From: Rhyacophila brunnea
Taxonomy: Eukaryota; Arthropoda; Insecta; Trichoptera; Rhyacophilidae
Length of the DNA stretch: 64,000 nt
NCBI GenBank assembly: GCA_022495005.1
Contig: JAGYXB010001611.1
Span: 1-64,000, forward strand
Direction: 5' to 3'
Below, in pieces: positions 20,693-32,050 of the stretch. Below the pieces are notes generated by a model. That model saw nothing but the letters and a program-made list of their open reading frames with translations, made no database searches and was not told where the DNA came from. How positions within the stretch are numbered: the stretch's first letter is position 1; each line of letters opens with the position of its first letter. The translations under genes were made by a program, and so were the position numbers.

Positions 20693-22770
20693 TACGTATG
20701 CTATGTGAATACAGAAAATGTCATCGTTATTTTTTTATTTTAGATAAAAATGTGATATACCATGCCTGTGCGTGAGAGATATGATTAGTCAGTCCAATTC
20801 CGAAGTGACAAATCCATAATTCGATCATTCAACCGTCGACAAGACACATGAATGCAAAGTTCCGGAAGTTGAAGACGATATGGTCTGGACGTAGGTACAT
20901 ATTAGTAAAAAATCATTATAATTATCATTAAGAAGAAATAATTTATTTATTTTTTAAATAATACTAATCATTGTATTGAAAATCGATAATCTCGGTACAT
21001 ACTAAGTACATACAAAATCTTGAAAAACACACTTTAAGAATAGTAAGGGGGGAAGTGATTGGGATTTTTAAAAACTGCCATCAGCAATAATTAAACACAG
21101 GCTTCCAGCACAGATATTGAATTCCACTAAGTAAGTACATTAATTTTAAAATAATAGAAAAAATAAACCGTGTAGGTATGATAGGTATACCTACTACCTA
21201 CTAACCAACTAACCCAATGTTTCCTCTATTGTTTTACTTGCTGTGCTGAATAAAATATTTCTGCCCTGCAAAAAATCATCTTGTTTTTAGCTCCGGCGGC
21301 AAAATACTTTAGCTAGTAGCGGAATGCAGAAACATTTGTCATAACTAAAATTTCCTTAGCAGAAAACACTATGCAGAAACATTGTACTTAGTTAAGATCA
21401 TTTCTATTGAAAATAATACCATATTTAAAAATTCTCTTTCCTATAGTTTAGGTAAATTATTTTATAATTATTAAACGATGACAAAAATATGGCAACTGCA
21501 TTTTATAAATGCAATAACTATGAATACATATTAATATTTAATTATAATACTCTTATGTTTCCGTTATAAGTCATTATACGTGATTCCACAGGCACCGCAA
21601 GATATTTTTTAACGTGGTAACACTAGCGTCAAGTGTCATTCTATCATCTGGCATCTTGTATGTCTGCGGGCTGGCGTATAAAAGTAAAATAATAGCCTGC
21701 AAGTACATGCCAAACGAATTAACACTATCAATATCCATATTGAGATACGTCGAATGAATTTGAATGTATGGACTGTTTTATAGTCATGCGAATTTATTTT
21801 GACAGCAGCTGTCAGTGGTAAAAATGGTAATACAGAAGGGAGCGTGTTCATAACAAAAGTAGTCTATGGTTAAGGATTCCTTAACTCTATACTCAGGATT
21901 GTCTATCTTAGTATCGCTCTTGATCCATAGGTTGATAAAAAATTGTAAAATTCCAGGTTGTGCTTAGCTATTTTAATTAATTCACGGATAAGTACCTATT
22001 CAGTTGTCACATTTTTTGTGGTTTATAAATAAATGATAATATTTTATAGGATTTAGATACAATAGATATACCTACATACCTGTAATTTATTAATTAAGTC
22101 TTTGCAATATCTAAAGACTTGCAATACGCACCCTGCCGACACTTAAGAAATCTTGTTTAAGCGACATAATAAAATTCTCCCTTTTCCTCGCGAAAAACGT
22201 AAATATCCAAAGAGCAAGGGCGATGGATGGATATAGGAGACTCGTATTTCAAATTACATGGGCGGGTGTCACGTTGCCAAGCCGCCCTATCGAGCTGTTT
22301 GCCGTGAAGGGCGGAATTCTACAAGAGGCGCCTATATCATTCCAAAAGCACGTTGATAACTAGAGAGGTACCTACCTACATTTTGTGTAGAATGCTCGTA
22401 ATAAAGTGTTTTTTTTTTTCATTCAAAAGCCTAGGTATGTTAGTAGACTTTTGATTGATGTTAAATAATTGTAGCGTAGCTATGTAGGAGTTTGGTACTA
22501 ATAAGAAATAACGCTGGATTGCTTTTATAAATTTACTCACTGCTATGCGGAAATTTAAAAAAATTAAGACCTTTCTCGACACATAGGTACTCGCACGATT
22601 TTTTTTCCAAAAAGGATATTTTTAAATTTCACAGGTTTTCCGTGGAAGAGTATTTTTTTAAAGGAAATTTTTGGATTACACGGCAGACTTTTCTTTGGAA
22701 GACTTGAAAAAATGCATTCTCTTTCATCGAGAGGATTTTTTTCCTAGAATACAATCGACAAAAAATGATG
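20693..22770. other. 2-kb AT-rich interval without recognised features
   Basis: No repeat family of this window was found here. ORFs at 21636 and 22376 (minus) have no motifs. Some patches (21580-21860, 22180-22330) are less AT-rich and might be unique host sequence, possibly intronic or regulatory, but nothing in the sequence decides this. Confidence 0.4.
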
Positions 22771-24106
22771 GTTCTGGTCATTGGCGGCTTAATCCGGAAA
22801 AACCTAGCAGGTCAATTTTGAATATATTATTTTAATTTGCCTTTTCGTTGTATACTGAAAAGACGTATTGCAAATTGACTTTTTATACATTATAGAATAA
22901 GTGCTAGAAATTGTTATAGGTCGGTACCTACTAACCCTTCAAAAAATGTCCGTTTTTCATAACGCCAACCCATCGTTAACCGAAATTGCACACAACGCGT
23001 TATAATTTTTTTGTAAATCAGGTCCACTTTTCTTTCTTTGCTTTTTGAAAAATCATCAATCACACGATTATAAAAATTGTCTATTTTTCCTACATATTTT
23101 TTTTCAATACTGAGCATTGCAAGAGCGGTCAGTCTATCCTGGCCCTATTGCGTAGAAAGGTTTTTATTCTTTTGAGAATGGAAAAACATCTTTCACTTTC
23201 AACTGTTGTCATTGGTATGACGCAAATAAATTGGAGAACTTTGATCGACTCGGAAAATGTTTCGTTGAAATTATTGCTGAGTAAAAAATGTAGAAGAGAA
23301 ACTGCACTAATAGCGCCATGCAAATCATCTCGTTGATAAAACACCAATAATTCATTTTTTAACTTGATTATGTTTATTTCTTCTAACAGTTTTACCAAAT
23401 TTACTTGACGTGTGGGAAAATTATTTTTAAAATCAGTGTAATTTTCTTTATTGAACAAATCGGATATAATGAGATGATCGTTGGATGCAAATCGTGCTTC
23501 CATTTCCATTATAATTGTATCACAGACTTCAATTGCTACTGCGTGCGTACTAACTGCTTCACAAAAATGTTATAAATCACCAAAAACTCCTTATATATTA
23601 TTAAAATAACCAAAGGCATTCGTCAAAACCTGTCAACGAATCCGAACCGCATACACAGTTGCGTCTTGAGACCAATTATCTAGTCAGTGTTATCATTCTG
23701 TTTCATTTAATTAGGTGAAAAAATCTTTTGTCTCACACTCGGGCATTGCCGATATTACAGTAATTCACGCACCGTTACAAGCTTCGATCTCGTATTTTGT
23801 GTTATATCGATCTCTGTCTTATGTATGAGAAACGAGAGAGAAAATTTTATAAAAATATTCAATTTGGGTCAATTTTCAGACTGCCGGCGAACACAATATT
23901 TTTGTTCTGGGAATTATCGCCCAAACAAAAAAAGCCCAATAGACTGGGTTGACACAATATCGCGCGCCCTATAATTTCAAATCCACCGATTATTATTAAT
24001 ATTATTATATATGACATTGCACATATTATTATGTCAATTGTAAGGTATTTATTTTGGCAGGTCAATGACTGAATGACCTAAAGAGGGAGCCGCCAGTGGT
24101 TCTGGT
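22771..24106. mobile_element. hAT element, 1320 bp, with 8-bp target duplication
   Basis: The element is 22779-24098. Ends are CATTGGCGGC and GCCGCCAGTG (inverted repeat, one mismatch). It is flanked by identical GTTCTGGT at 22771-22778 and 24099-24106. It carries a minus-strand transposase remnant (22914-23640). At 1.3 kb it is well below the length of an autonomous hAT (commonly 2.5-5 kb), so the N-terminal half of the gene has been deleted. Confidence 0.88.
22914..23640 (-). pseudogene. hAT transposase C-terminus, ZMYM1-like type
   Basis: C-terminal part of a hAT transposase with the dimerisation domain (Pfam Dimer_Tnp_hAT type). From about 23565 the frame reads FCEAVSTHAVAIEVCD, then a 126-residue open part (23129-23509) with IPMTTVESERCFSILKR and IKTFLRN, the hallmark ERxFSxLKxIKTxLRN block. 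A frameshift just before 23129 moves the continuation DRLTALAMLSIEKKY into another frame (22914-23150). Stop codons upstream (near 23573 and 23603) interrupt the reading. The N-terminal zinc finger and first catalytic residues are not seen. Such proteins are often annotated zinc finger MYM-type protein 1-like in insects. It is certainly inactive, and lies inside a hAT element with its own ends and duplication. Confidence 0.85.
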
Positions 24107-25020
24107 GTTAATTTTACTTTGTTAGGAAATCTACTATTTTTCCAACCAAATAATTTTCTAACTTCAGACATATTTTTGTTGATGACAGATGGCAACACCG
24201 ATTCTCAGCCAGTGTTGACAACTGTCGTTCACAAAACATGCTAGACGGGCTACGAAAACAAGCTATTTGGCAGAAAAAAATGCTAGATTTTGTGAAAATA
24301 CCACTTTTTTTTATTTCGAAAAAAAACGTGAAAAAAATCGGTATACGGATAAAGCCACACTGCATTTTCCTAGAAACTCATTTCAAAATTGACAGAATAT
24401 AATTTATTTATCTAAAAACCTACGTCCTACGGTATGTAATTAATTAGGTAGGTAATACCATAGAGTGGAATCCCCGATAATCGTCAATCCGATGCCACAT
24501 GCCTAAGCACATAATAAATTATAATATTTGATAGATGATACGAGTACTATTATAGCACTATAACGCCAAGAATGCTCTTATTGTTTCATTGTGTTGTTTT
24601 ATTTCTCAAGTACCGACCTACCTTAATTAAATACCTATCTGGTGGTCAGAAATTTGATGTACAAGACAATAAATAAACTTAATATACTTATAGGTAGCTT
24701 ATTTTCAACACATTTGAAGCTGTTGAAGAGCATCATAAAACGCTAACAAAAACGCTATAAGCTAGATGCCCATCGAAAAATGCTAGACCTGTCAAGAAAA
24801 ACGTTAAGTTGAGAATGCTGATTCTCACTTGCTCTTGCTACTGTCTACCATTCTGAACTAAGACTAGAACTAAGAACTACTTATGAAAGATTATGTTTAA
24901 TATGAAAACCAAACATTTCAAACTGATTCATATTATTTCAAGTTTATCCAATATGTACCTACGTGTTTTCATCTAATGATATCAAAACAATTTAACAATT
25001 TATTAAACTGCATTGTATGA
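24107..25020. other. Intergenic DNA
   Basis: No supported gene. The minus-strand ORF at 24114-24365 has no motif. Three occurrences of an AATGCTAGA-like word (24250-24790) are noted but unexplained. Confidence 0.4.
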
Positions 25021-25250
25021 TAGGCGAGTGGTATCGTGTCCACTGTGTCCATCGTGTGGGTCTTGGGTTAGATTCTCGGATCTGGCATTTTCAATTATTG
25101 TTTTTCAATATGCGCTTGGACCAAGAGCATGGAACTAATATGGAAGGTAAAGGAAATAACTATGGAAGGTAGAGCAAATGGCTAACATCCATTTCTTGTA
25201 AAAAAACATGTCCGACAATCTCTCAATGAGGCGGCCAATCGGATTCTAGA
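25021..25250 (+). repeat. SINE-A copy, diverged
   Basis: GGCGAGTGGTATCGTGTCCA, GTGGGTCTTGGGTTAGATTC and ATGGCTAACATCCATTTCTTG... align to the other SINE-A copies; the B box is mutated (GGTTAGATTC). The oldest-looking copy of the family here. Confidence 0.7.
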
Positions 25251-25276
25251 ACAAATAAAAATAATAATAAATTCAA

Positions 25277-25402
25277 TAAAGTATCAGGGTTGCATAATCT
25301 GCGGTCGGTGGCTGAAGTCAAAAAAGTATATAATATGTCGACTTCCCAAATAATATACTTCCCTCTTCTTATGCCACCCCAGTATACCTACACTCAGTTA
25401 CC
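25277..25402 (-). repeat. Dispersed repeat (inverse pair with 20038-20165)
   Basis: Contains TATCAGGGTTGCATAATCTG, CGGTCGGTGGCTGAAGT and GTCGACTTCCC, the reverse complement of the 20 kb copy. It directly follows SINE-A. Confidence 0.7.
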
Positions 25403-25613
25403 ATAGCTTTAATACAATGCCCTTTTATAGGATTTTGCAATTTTTAACGCGAAAGAGAGTTTATCAAAATGATTTGTGACAGTTTGAAATAGGTAGGTAC
25501 CTACATGAAATTTATAAATATGCGTGTATTTTAAAGTGAACTTATTTCACTTCAACAAATGTTTGGCAAAACCGAAAAAAGTGCTTACGGTGTTGATGTT
25601 ACATATGTTTTTT

Positions 25614-25804
25614 GGGTACAGTTCGTTTATGAGGAATACAGCGGAAAACACATTTCGAAAATATCCGATATACTTGATTATTTGTTAGTTTGGGTTAGTT
25701 TAGGTTAGGTTAGGTTTAGTAAGGTTAACCTAACAAATAATCCAGTATATCGGCTATTTTCAAAATGTGTTTTCCGCTGTATTCCTCATAACCGAACTGT
25801 ACCC
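25614..25804. mobile_element. Foldback MITE with telomere-like core (subfamily 1)
   Basis: Left arm GGGTACAGTTCG, GAGGAATACAGCGGAAAACA, TATTTGTTAG; right arm CTAACAAATAATCC, TGTGTTTTCCGCTGTATTCC, CGAACTGTACCC. The arms are almost fully complementary. The loop is GTTTAGGTTAGGTTAGGTTT, i.e. TTAGG units. A close relative is at 37166-37375. Confidence 0.85.
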
Positions 25805-26605
25805 TTTTAGGTTCTTCTATACAAAAATTACTTGTTCAAAATTGTATCCTTTAAATTCTAGCATTCATAACTAATTTTCGTCAAGTAGTGTAATTAGTTC
25901 ACTTTGAAAATAATTTATACTTATAATAATACAAAAAACGTACCAAATAGTTTGGAGTGTTTGGACTATACCTATCTAGGGAGGTGGCCTTGTTAGACCT
26001 AATGAGTAATGAGTCAATGACATAAAAGAAAATAATTTCGTTCAAATAATAAATGCACTCGAATCATCGTTATGCAATTTACGATAAAACTTATAATTAT
26101 AAATAACCAGCCATTAACGCGAAGGATGCGATAATATTGATAATAATTGAATTAATTAGCACGGCGAGTCGTGTTAAAATAATTCGTTCCCAACGTTTCG
26201 TCAATTGACTGCGAAATTACTCGCGTTGAGCCGAGCAACTGGATGGAGCGTCGAATTAACAGATGCTCGCGCTAATAAAGATCCTTTTTTAAATGCAAGT
26301 AAGCACGTAAATCAATTTATTGCAATTACTATTACCACTTGCATTGCAGTGCATACGCTTTGCACTACTATGATTATCTTACCGATCGTACATGTTTAAT
26401 CTAAACATGCAGATGCTAAATCGCAGAGTATGAATTGCAAAGATCGTGTCCGGAAATTTTGTACGTATGCAGTATCCGTATCACACTTCACTGTGAAATT
26501 TTGTATCGGAAATAGGTATATGGTCGTATATTAAAGACCGTCCAATCTCTTTGGGTCGTATAGTACGGAGTAAAATTCATGTCTAAATAAAACACTATTC
26601 TTGTT
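25805..26605. other. Unique-looking DNA, possible regulatory sequence
   Basis: No repeat family was found. 26150-26290 is CpG-bearing and mixed with ATTAATTA homeodomain-like words (GAATTAATTAGCACGGCGAG), a texture like conserved non-coding DNA. The ORF at 26205-26399 has no motif. The interpretation is a guess. Confidence 0.3.
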
Positions 26606-26756
26606 GGTTTACAGGAAGGCAGTGGCAAAAAAATGAAAATAGCCGATAAACTGGATTATTTGTTAGGTTAGGTTTTCATTCTTGAATTAACGAATTTTGG
26701 GAAAATCGGCCATGGAAATTGGCGTGGTTCCCGCCTGGCTTCCTGTAAACTGACTT
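26606..26756. mobile_element. Foldback MITE with telomere-like core (subfamily 2)
   Basis: GGTTTACAGGAAGGCAGTGG at the left pairs with CCTGGCTTCCTGTAAACTGA at the right. The interior has TTATTTGTTAGGTTAGGTTT. It is the reverse-orientation relative of 11478-11643. Confidence 0.75.
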
Positions 26757-26933
26757 GTACCTAAAACACTTACAAAATACGTAATAAAACTACCGGAATA
26801 CAAGGGAAAGACAGTATATAATAGGTAAGTAATTAAATTAGAACTACAGAACAATGCGTATTTTTTTCATCTCGGTGCTATAGAGATGACCGCATAGTAT
26901 AGTAGGTATACAGTCATCTCTTTCCGATAAGAT

Positions 26934-26989
26934 AGCTCACGGCGAACTGTGTTACGGTGAAATGTAATATGCACAATTTACATGTAACC
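26934..26989 (-). repeat. Short dispersed repeat (pair with 4415-4470)
   Basis: AGCTCACGGCGAACTGTGTT, ACGGTGAAATG and CAATTTACATGTAACC form the reverse complement of the 4.4 kb copy. Confidence 0.6.
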
Positions 26990-27146
26990 CACAGACACCA
27001 ATGCGCAGCCTTAATCAAAGTTAATGTTATTTCAAAACGGACCAAAGTTTTCAGTTAGTAGCAAGGTATTTTAGCGCTTGCGGGAGTAATGAAAAATGCG
27101 CCCCTTACGTTATACAAAACTCATAGGTATATATGCATACTTACTA

Positions 27147-27362
27147 TAAACATACCACGTGAAGCTCGATAGTTTTGACAGAATATATGACGTAGTTAAA
27201 GCGACGGCGAGCGAGAGAAAACGATGCAACAGGCTTCACGTAAAAGCAGTCGGAAATAATAGCGGTAACAATAATTAAATTTACTCCATTTGCCTATATA
27301 ATTCGTGCACAGCAGAAGAAATCTCAATCTGCGCAATTTCAAGGTTACGTTGTTCCACTATA
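27147..27362 (+). repeat. Dispersed repeat, copy 1 (pair with 31863-32050)
   Basis: GATAGTTTTGACAGAA, CAGTCGGAAATAATAGCGGT, AACAATAA, TTCGTGCACAGCAGAAGAAA and TTCAAGGTTACGTTGTTCCA align with 31863-32050. Family and coding status unknown. Confidence 0.7.
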
Positions 27363-28850
27363 ATATATGACTTTATCAAATAATAATAATAAGTTCGATG
27401 GAGTCTATTAACAACTAAATAATTTGGTTTAAATAACTACATAAAAACATTATTTTTAAAAATGTATGGCCGCCTGAAACCGAAAAAATTCAAGATCCCC
27501 GATTTTTTTTGTTGGTATAAAAGAATTTTAATTATGAAGGAAAAACAGTGAATTTTCAATATACATAAGATACATATATACGAGTACCTACAATCAGGCA
27601 ATATACATATAATTAGCAGTCGATAAACACGACACACCTCTTGTTAAAATTTTCAGTAGAATAATATTTAAAAAAAAAAAACCTTTCGGAATACAACACG
27701 GTTCATTAATTATCACTTGAATAGCGATATTGGTCGGTTACATTCTGAATAATTCTGAAAATAGATTCCGTTCTCCGCAACAACCTCTTAATAATTGGAA
27801 CCTACCCTAATTAGCCTCCTATAAGTATTATACGACTACGATCCGCTTCAAGTTTTATCACTAACTTACCTGCAATATTGAAAATTTTCAAACAATCGTG
27901 TTGAATGTATGGAGAAATGTTATATTTAGATTGGGTTCAAATCAATGAATAATAAGTAACGACAGATCCTGGAGTTGACACTAACATTGTTGACATTTTT
28001 CTCGGAATTCCTCCACGCGATCAGCGAGAAGTGTTGAATAAAATATTTCGATTGGACATCCAATAAATTAGAATAAACTGTTGGACAGTCAAGATACAGG
28101 ACATTAATGTCAACCGAATTAACATAACAACCTGTCAGGTCTACATAAAAAGGAAACTAACACTTTCGACACAGAGCACAAGCACACAACGTGCCCCAAC
28201 ATGCCTAAATTTTAAATTATTATAACCATATGTGGGCAAGATAGACAGCGTGAAGGCTTTAGATAGATGGATGCCTGAGGTACTGATAATTTATAGGCCC
28301 CCATGGTAAAATAAATAAAAACCATTAATTCCAACTATCGACGTACCTTGTAAAAATATCAATTAAGGCAGATATATCTTTCCTAAAGTCACATCCTGTA
28401 AGACAGGTACCTAATTAAAAATAATTATGATTGAAGATGACAGTAATGAATGGTACATAATAAGTATAATAAGGATACATAATAGTGTTTTTTTTTGTGT
28501 ATCAGTATGTATTTATTTGTGTGGTTATGTTATATGACCGTTTGCAAGGAATTTGTTATGCTTTGGGTAATAGGTATTGTCAATTTGTGAGAAATACGAA
28601 TACTTTTTAAGAATCTCATAGACTTAATGTAATCATTTTATGACTTGTTTGAACTGTTTCGAGGCCCTCTTTAAAACCCCCTCATGACTCGATCGCACCA
28701 TCTGCGTCGAAGAAAATTGCTGCTGCCATATAGGTACCTAATTAGATTAGACTATCCTTTCTTTAAAATGGCACATTTTATCTTTCAGATGTGTTTAGTA
28801 ACTGTGAGTATGTACCTCCCTACCGACCCTATCGATAACCTGACCTCCTG
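27363..28850. other. AT-rich intergenic DNA
   Basis: No gene seen. Minus-strand ORF 27437-27637 and plus ORF 28684-28893 carry no recognisable domain. Confidence 0.4.
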
Positions 28851-28990
28851 TGGCGTAGCTAGAAATATTCTCCCCAATGATAAAATCATATAAGAGGTCA
28901 CGGTATTTAAAAAAAAAATGTCAAAAATCTCGCCTTTTTTACCCAACTTTTCAAATGAAACTCTTTGGGGGTGCATGCAACTCAGGTTGG
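28851..28990 (+). mobile_element. hAT-like end fragment
   Basis: TGTGGCGTAGCTAGAAATAT shares a run of about 20 bases with the reverse complement of 37860-37882 (AGTGGCGTAGCTAGAAATAT), a hAT-style CAGTGGCGTAGC end. The other end was not found; extent uncertain. Confidence 0.4.
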
Positions 28991-29044
28991 GACACTTTAA
29001 ACTCTAAAAGTCTAAAGTAGGTAGTACTAATAATAACCCGTTGG

Positions 29045-29240
29045 CAGCTCTCGTGGTGCAGTGGGTAAGGCGCTGGCCTTCCGCCTGAGAGTTCTGGGTT
29101 CGACTCCCAGTAAGGACACAATATTTATGTGTTTTTCTCAAAGCCAGGGTGTTTATGATTGTCCAAAATTACTAACAACTACCTTGTACGAAAAAGCAAG
29201 GACTTGGTTATTAATAATTAAAATAATAATAATAATAACC
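29045..29240 (+). repeat. SINE-B copy, well preserved
   Basis: Starts CAGCTCTCGTGGTGCAGTGG (A box) and has GGGTTCGACTCCCAG (B box GGTTCGACTCC), TTTATGTGTTTTTCTCAAAG and CCTTGTACGAAAAAGCAAGG. It ends in an AATAATAATAATAA tail. Head and body match 5200-5379 on the opposite strand. The ORF through it is incidental. Confidence 0.85.
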
Positions 29241-30584
29241 CGTTTACATATTAATTATTGCCATTGATTTGTTTATGTAAGAATCTGATACTAGCTAGTG
29301 TCAGTAATTCGTCAATAAATTAGGTCATATGAAGAAATAATGTTTGGTTTGTAATTATAATAATCCGGATGTCTGATTACCAGAAATTCAGCATCGAAAG
29401 TGTTAAAAGAAGAAGAATGTATATTATGACGTGGAGGGGTCGAGTGTAACCTAACCTAAAAGTTATCTGTCAAAAAAAGGCGGGAATGCGATCGCCACAT
29501 CAGTTGACAAATGAACATGGCCGTCGATAAAAACGATTAGAATTCCTTTGTTTCACATAATGATAATGATAATGTGCGGTGGGAACTTTAGGGTTATATT
29601 AAATTTATCCGATTATAGATAAAAATCTAAATTTAGTTTACCCAAATAAGACTTAATGACTTTAATATTTTGAACGTCTGTACCTATATAATAATCAGGA
29701 CCGTATTGTCTGGGGCATTCATGTTTTTTTATAGATATCGGAAGCAGATGAAATGAGGAATCAAAACGAATTCTGCATCTCCGATATATTATCATCCTTG
29801 AGGCGGCTGGGCTCACCTTACGGTCTGTAGGTACCTGAGTGCTGGTACATTTTAAAATCTATAATTTCAGAGAAGTTCATAATAATATTAGATATCTATG
29901 CGTACAAAAGTGAACACTTCTTTCTTAACTTTATTCTTTAAGCACTACGGTGCATGGTTGCAGCATGAGTCCCGTGCGGCTCCGTCTCGGGACGGAATGA
30001 GCACTTAAAATCACTTCTTTCAGACACGTTTAAAGCATCATAGAAAGCGGCCGTGCATATCCACGGATGTGCATATATGACGGGTGGTGGTGGGAACTTT
30101 AACGTACCTAACTGTAATCAGTTGTACCTTGTACCTACTGTACACAGGTGATGGTGCACAGAACAGATAATAAGTATAATTCTGATAGGCTATATACCAA
30201 TAGGTACAGTAAATTATGACGCAGGATTTTGAATGTGTGAGTGTTCTACAAAAATGAACCACGCATTATAATAGACGTGCAACTAATAGTTTGTGTAATA
30301 CACCAATATTAAATGAGCTTTATTGCATAAACCGAGAGCAGTTGTCACTATTCGACGTATAACGAATTCTTGACACGTTTTTAAATTTATGCCGTATTCT
30401 TCCTTACCCGAGATCGGTTGCCTGCTTCTCCTTACCTATTCAGATTCCGTCAAGTAGGTAGGTACCCTCAGTCGATAGTACCTACCTACCTATTAGGTAA
30501 ATAGAATTTAGTATCTTTTAAAATCTCTAACGGACCTTTAACAAAAACGTTTGAAAATATGAAGATGTTGAATATTATATTTTG
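29241..30584. other. Intergenic DNA
   Basis: No gene recognised. AACCTAACCTAA occurs at about 29448-29460 without the arms of the foldback families. Dense TAGGTACC motifs lie at 30455-30500. Confidence 0.4.
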
Positions 30585-31349
30585 CCGTATGTACGGGGTG
30601 GGGGTAGACTGTTAAGATTCGACACAAATTGTGCACACTTTTTTAGTCATACTACATACAATTATTATTACAGATGGTGTTGGTTAGTTTTTGTAAATTT
30701 GTTGTAAAAGTGTTGACTTGTGTGTCCCTGATAACTATCTTAGAAATAGAGAACATCAGTTGTTTATTCTCCCAAGGTGCAGAACCAACCTGCCACTGGT
30801 AATGCCAATTGGGAGGGCGATAACTATGTTCAACGAAATTGCTTCGGGTGTTGATATATTCCACCTACGTGAGGATGAGTATTTTTAGGTCAACGTTGTT
30901 TTATAAATTCTTAAAATAGGGTCTGCTTAACTCATCCGGTGTACTTGTACCTATCTAATTTATATTTTTTGTATGTAGGTACACATTTATACTGTTTAAT
31001 AACTTACTAATTACTATATATCTCTTTTTTATGTAATACTATTTTATATTTCGTTGTTTCTAAATGTCATGTTGTGAACGTCTTAAACTTATAATTTGTA
31101 ATGTCGACAATATGTTAAAAATAAATAAATTGAATTGAATTATATTTTAACGAATATTTGTTGACTTGCATTAGACAGGGTTTAATTGCATTTTAAAAAC
31201 TAACAAACACTAGGTATCTACAGTCTACAAATTGTAACCTTAGTTCAATGAAAACATATAGGTACCTACCTACGTTTACCTGACAAAGTTTAGTGTGTAG
31301 ATACTATTTATGTCGGATCTTAACAGCCTACCTCAACCCATCGCTACTG
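30585..31349. mobile_element. hAT MITE (CAGTAGCGAAGGGTGG family) split by a LINE
   Basis: The left end (GTACGGGGTGGGGGTAGACT, TTAAGATTCGACA, TTGTGCACAC) and right end (AAGTTTAGTGTG, GTCGGATCTTAACAGCCTAC, CCCATCGCTACTG) belong to the same family as 12294 and 34833. A LINE copy lies inside (30713-31141). No 8-bp duplication is visible at the outer flanks. Confidence 0.75.
30713..31141 (+). mobile_element. 5'-truncated jockey-like LINE, 3' end
   Basis: Aligns with 1433-1856: CATCAGTTGTTTATTCTCCC, AACCAACCTGCCACTGGTAA, TTGATATATTCCACCTACGT, then the UTR and AAATAAATAAATTGAATTG tail. Only the last RT-protein residues (RTNLP, FHLREDE) remain, broken by a TAG at 30886. The minus ORF here is a shadow. 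It inserted into a hAT MITE, so it is younger than that MITE. Confidence 0.82.
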
Positions 31350-31862
31350 CCCCATATTATACGTACATGCATACTGTGAGCACTAGTAGGTAGGTCTCAT
31401 TGATCACGTCTTGTCACAATGGGAGGCTATTTCTGAAAACAGGTAGGTAGGTACCTACCTACCTACATATCTACTAATCATTCAATATACCTACTTATTA
31501 AATACAGAATATTATTCTCTGATCGATGTGCTATTTTAAATACGAATCAATGAAAAGGAAATAACGCGAAATTATATCCGTGACGTATTATTTTATCCGA
31601 CAAAGGTAGACAGATTGGCTCGCTTGCTTTGTCGTCATGGTAACCGGAGGATGGAGTTCCACCCCATTCAATCCGCCCAACTCTTCGCTCATCCGATCGT
31701 CTCTCTCTCTCACTCGACTCGCAGGTGAGCTGGCAAAGATTTGGGTAGGTACCTAGGTGTTTTGCACAAATCGATAAAATCAAGTGTTTTATAGAGTAGA
31801 ACGTAATAGATAGGCTATACTGCTGTTGAGTCCAAAGGGAAATAAATTATTGTAAGGTGCTA
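31350..31862. other. Unique DNA with TAGGTACC clusters and a GC-richer patch
   Basis: 31440-31470 is GTAGGTAGGTACCTACCTAC-type palindromic sequence. 31560-31740 is less AT-rich and carries the candidate regulatory motifs described separately. The minus-strand ORF at 31547-31783 has no known domain. Confidence 0.4.
31575..31730. promoter_or_regulatory. Candidate regulatory patch: X-box and CRE-like site
   Basis: GTCGTCATGGTAAC at 31631-31644 fits the RFX X-box consensus RYYNYY-N(1-3)-RRNRAC exactly, and GTGACGTATT at 31580 resembles a CRE half site. GCAGGTGAGC at 31721-31730 would be a strong 5' splice donor. A promoter-exon-donor arrangement is possible, but single short motifs occur by chance and no transcript can be inferred. 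Confidence 0.2.
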
Positions 31863-32050
31863 TGAACATACCATAATATAAAGCGTGAAGTTTGATAGTT
31901 TTGACAGAACATAATATGAACGATGCAATAGTCTTCATATAACAACAATCGGAAATAATAACGGTAACAATAACAACCCTTTGTAATTCGTGTGCAGTAG
32001 AAGAAATCGCAATATGTACAATTATTTTAAGGTTACATTGTTCCACTATA
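31863..32050 (+). repeat. Dispersed repeat, copy 2 (pair with 27147-27362)
   Basis: GATAGTTTTGACAGAACATA, CAATCGGAAATAATAACGGT, TTCGTGTGCAGTAGAAGAAA and TTAAGGTTACATTGTTCCAC align with the 27 kb copy. Shorter by internal deletion. Confidence 0.7.

Noticed and set aside
24114..24365. 83-residue minus-strand ORF beside the 22.8-24.1 kb hAT
   Set aside because: It lies outside the element and has no transposase or other motif.
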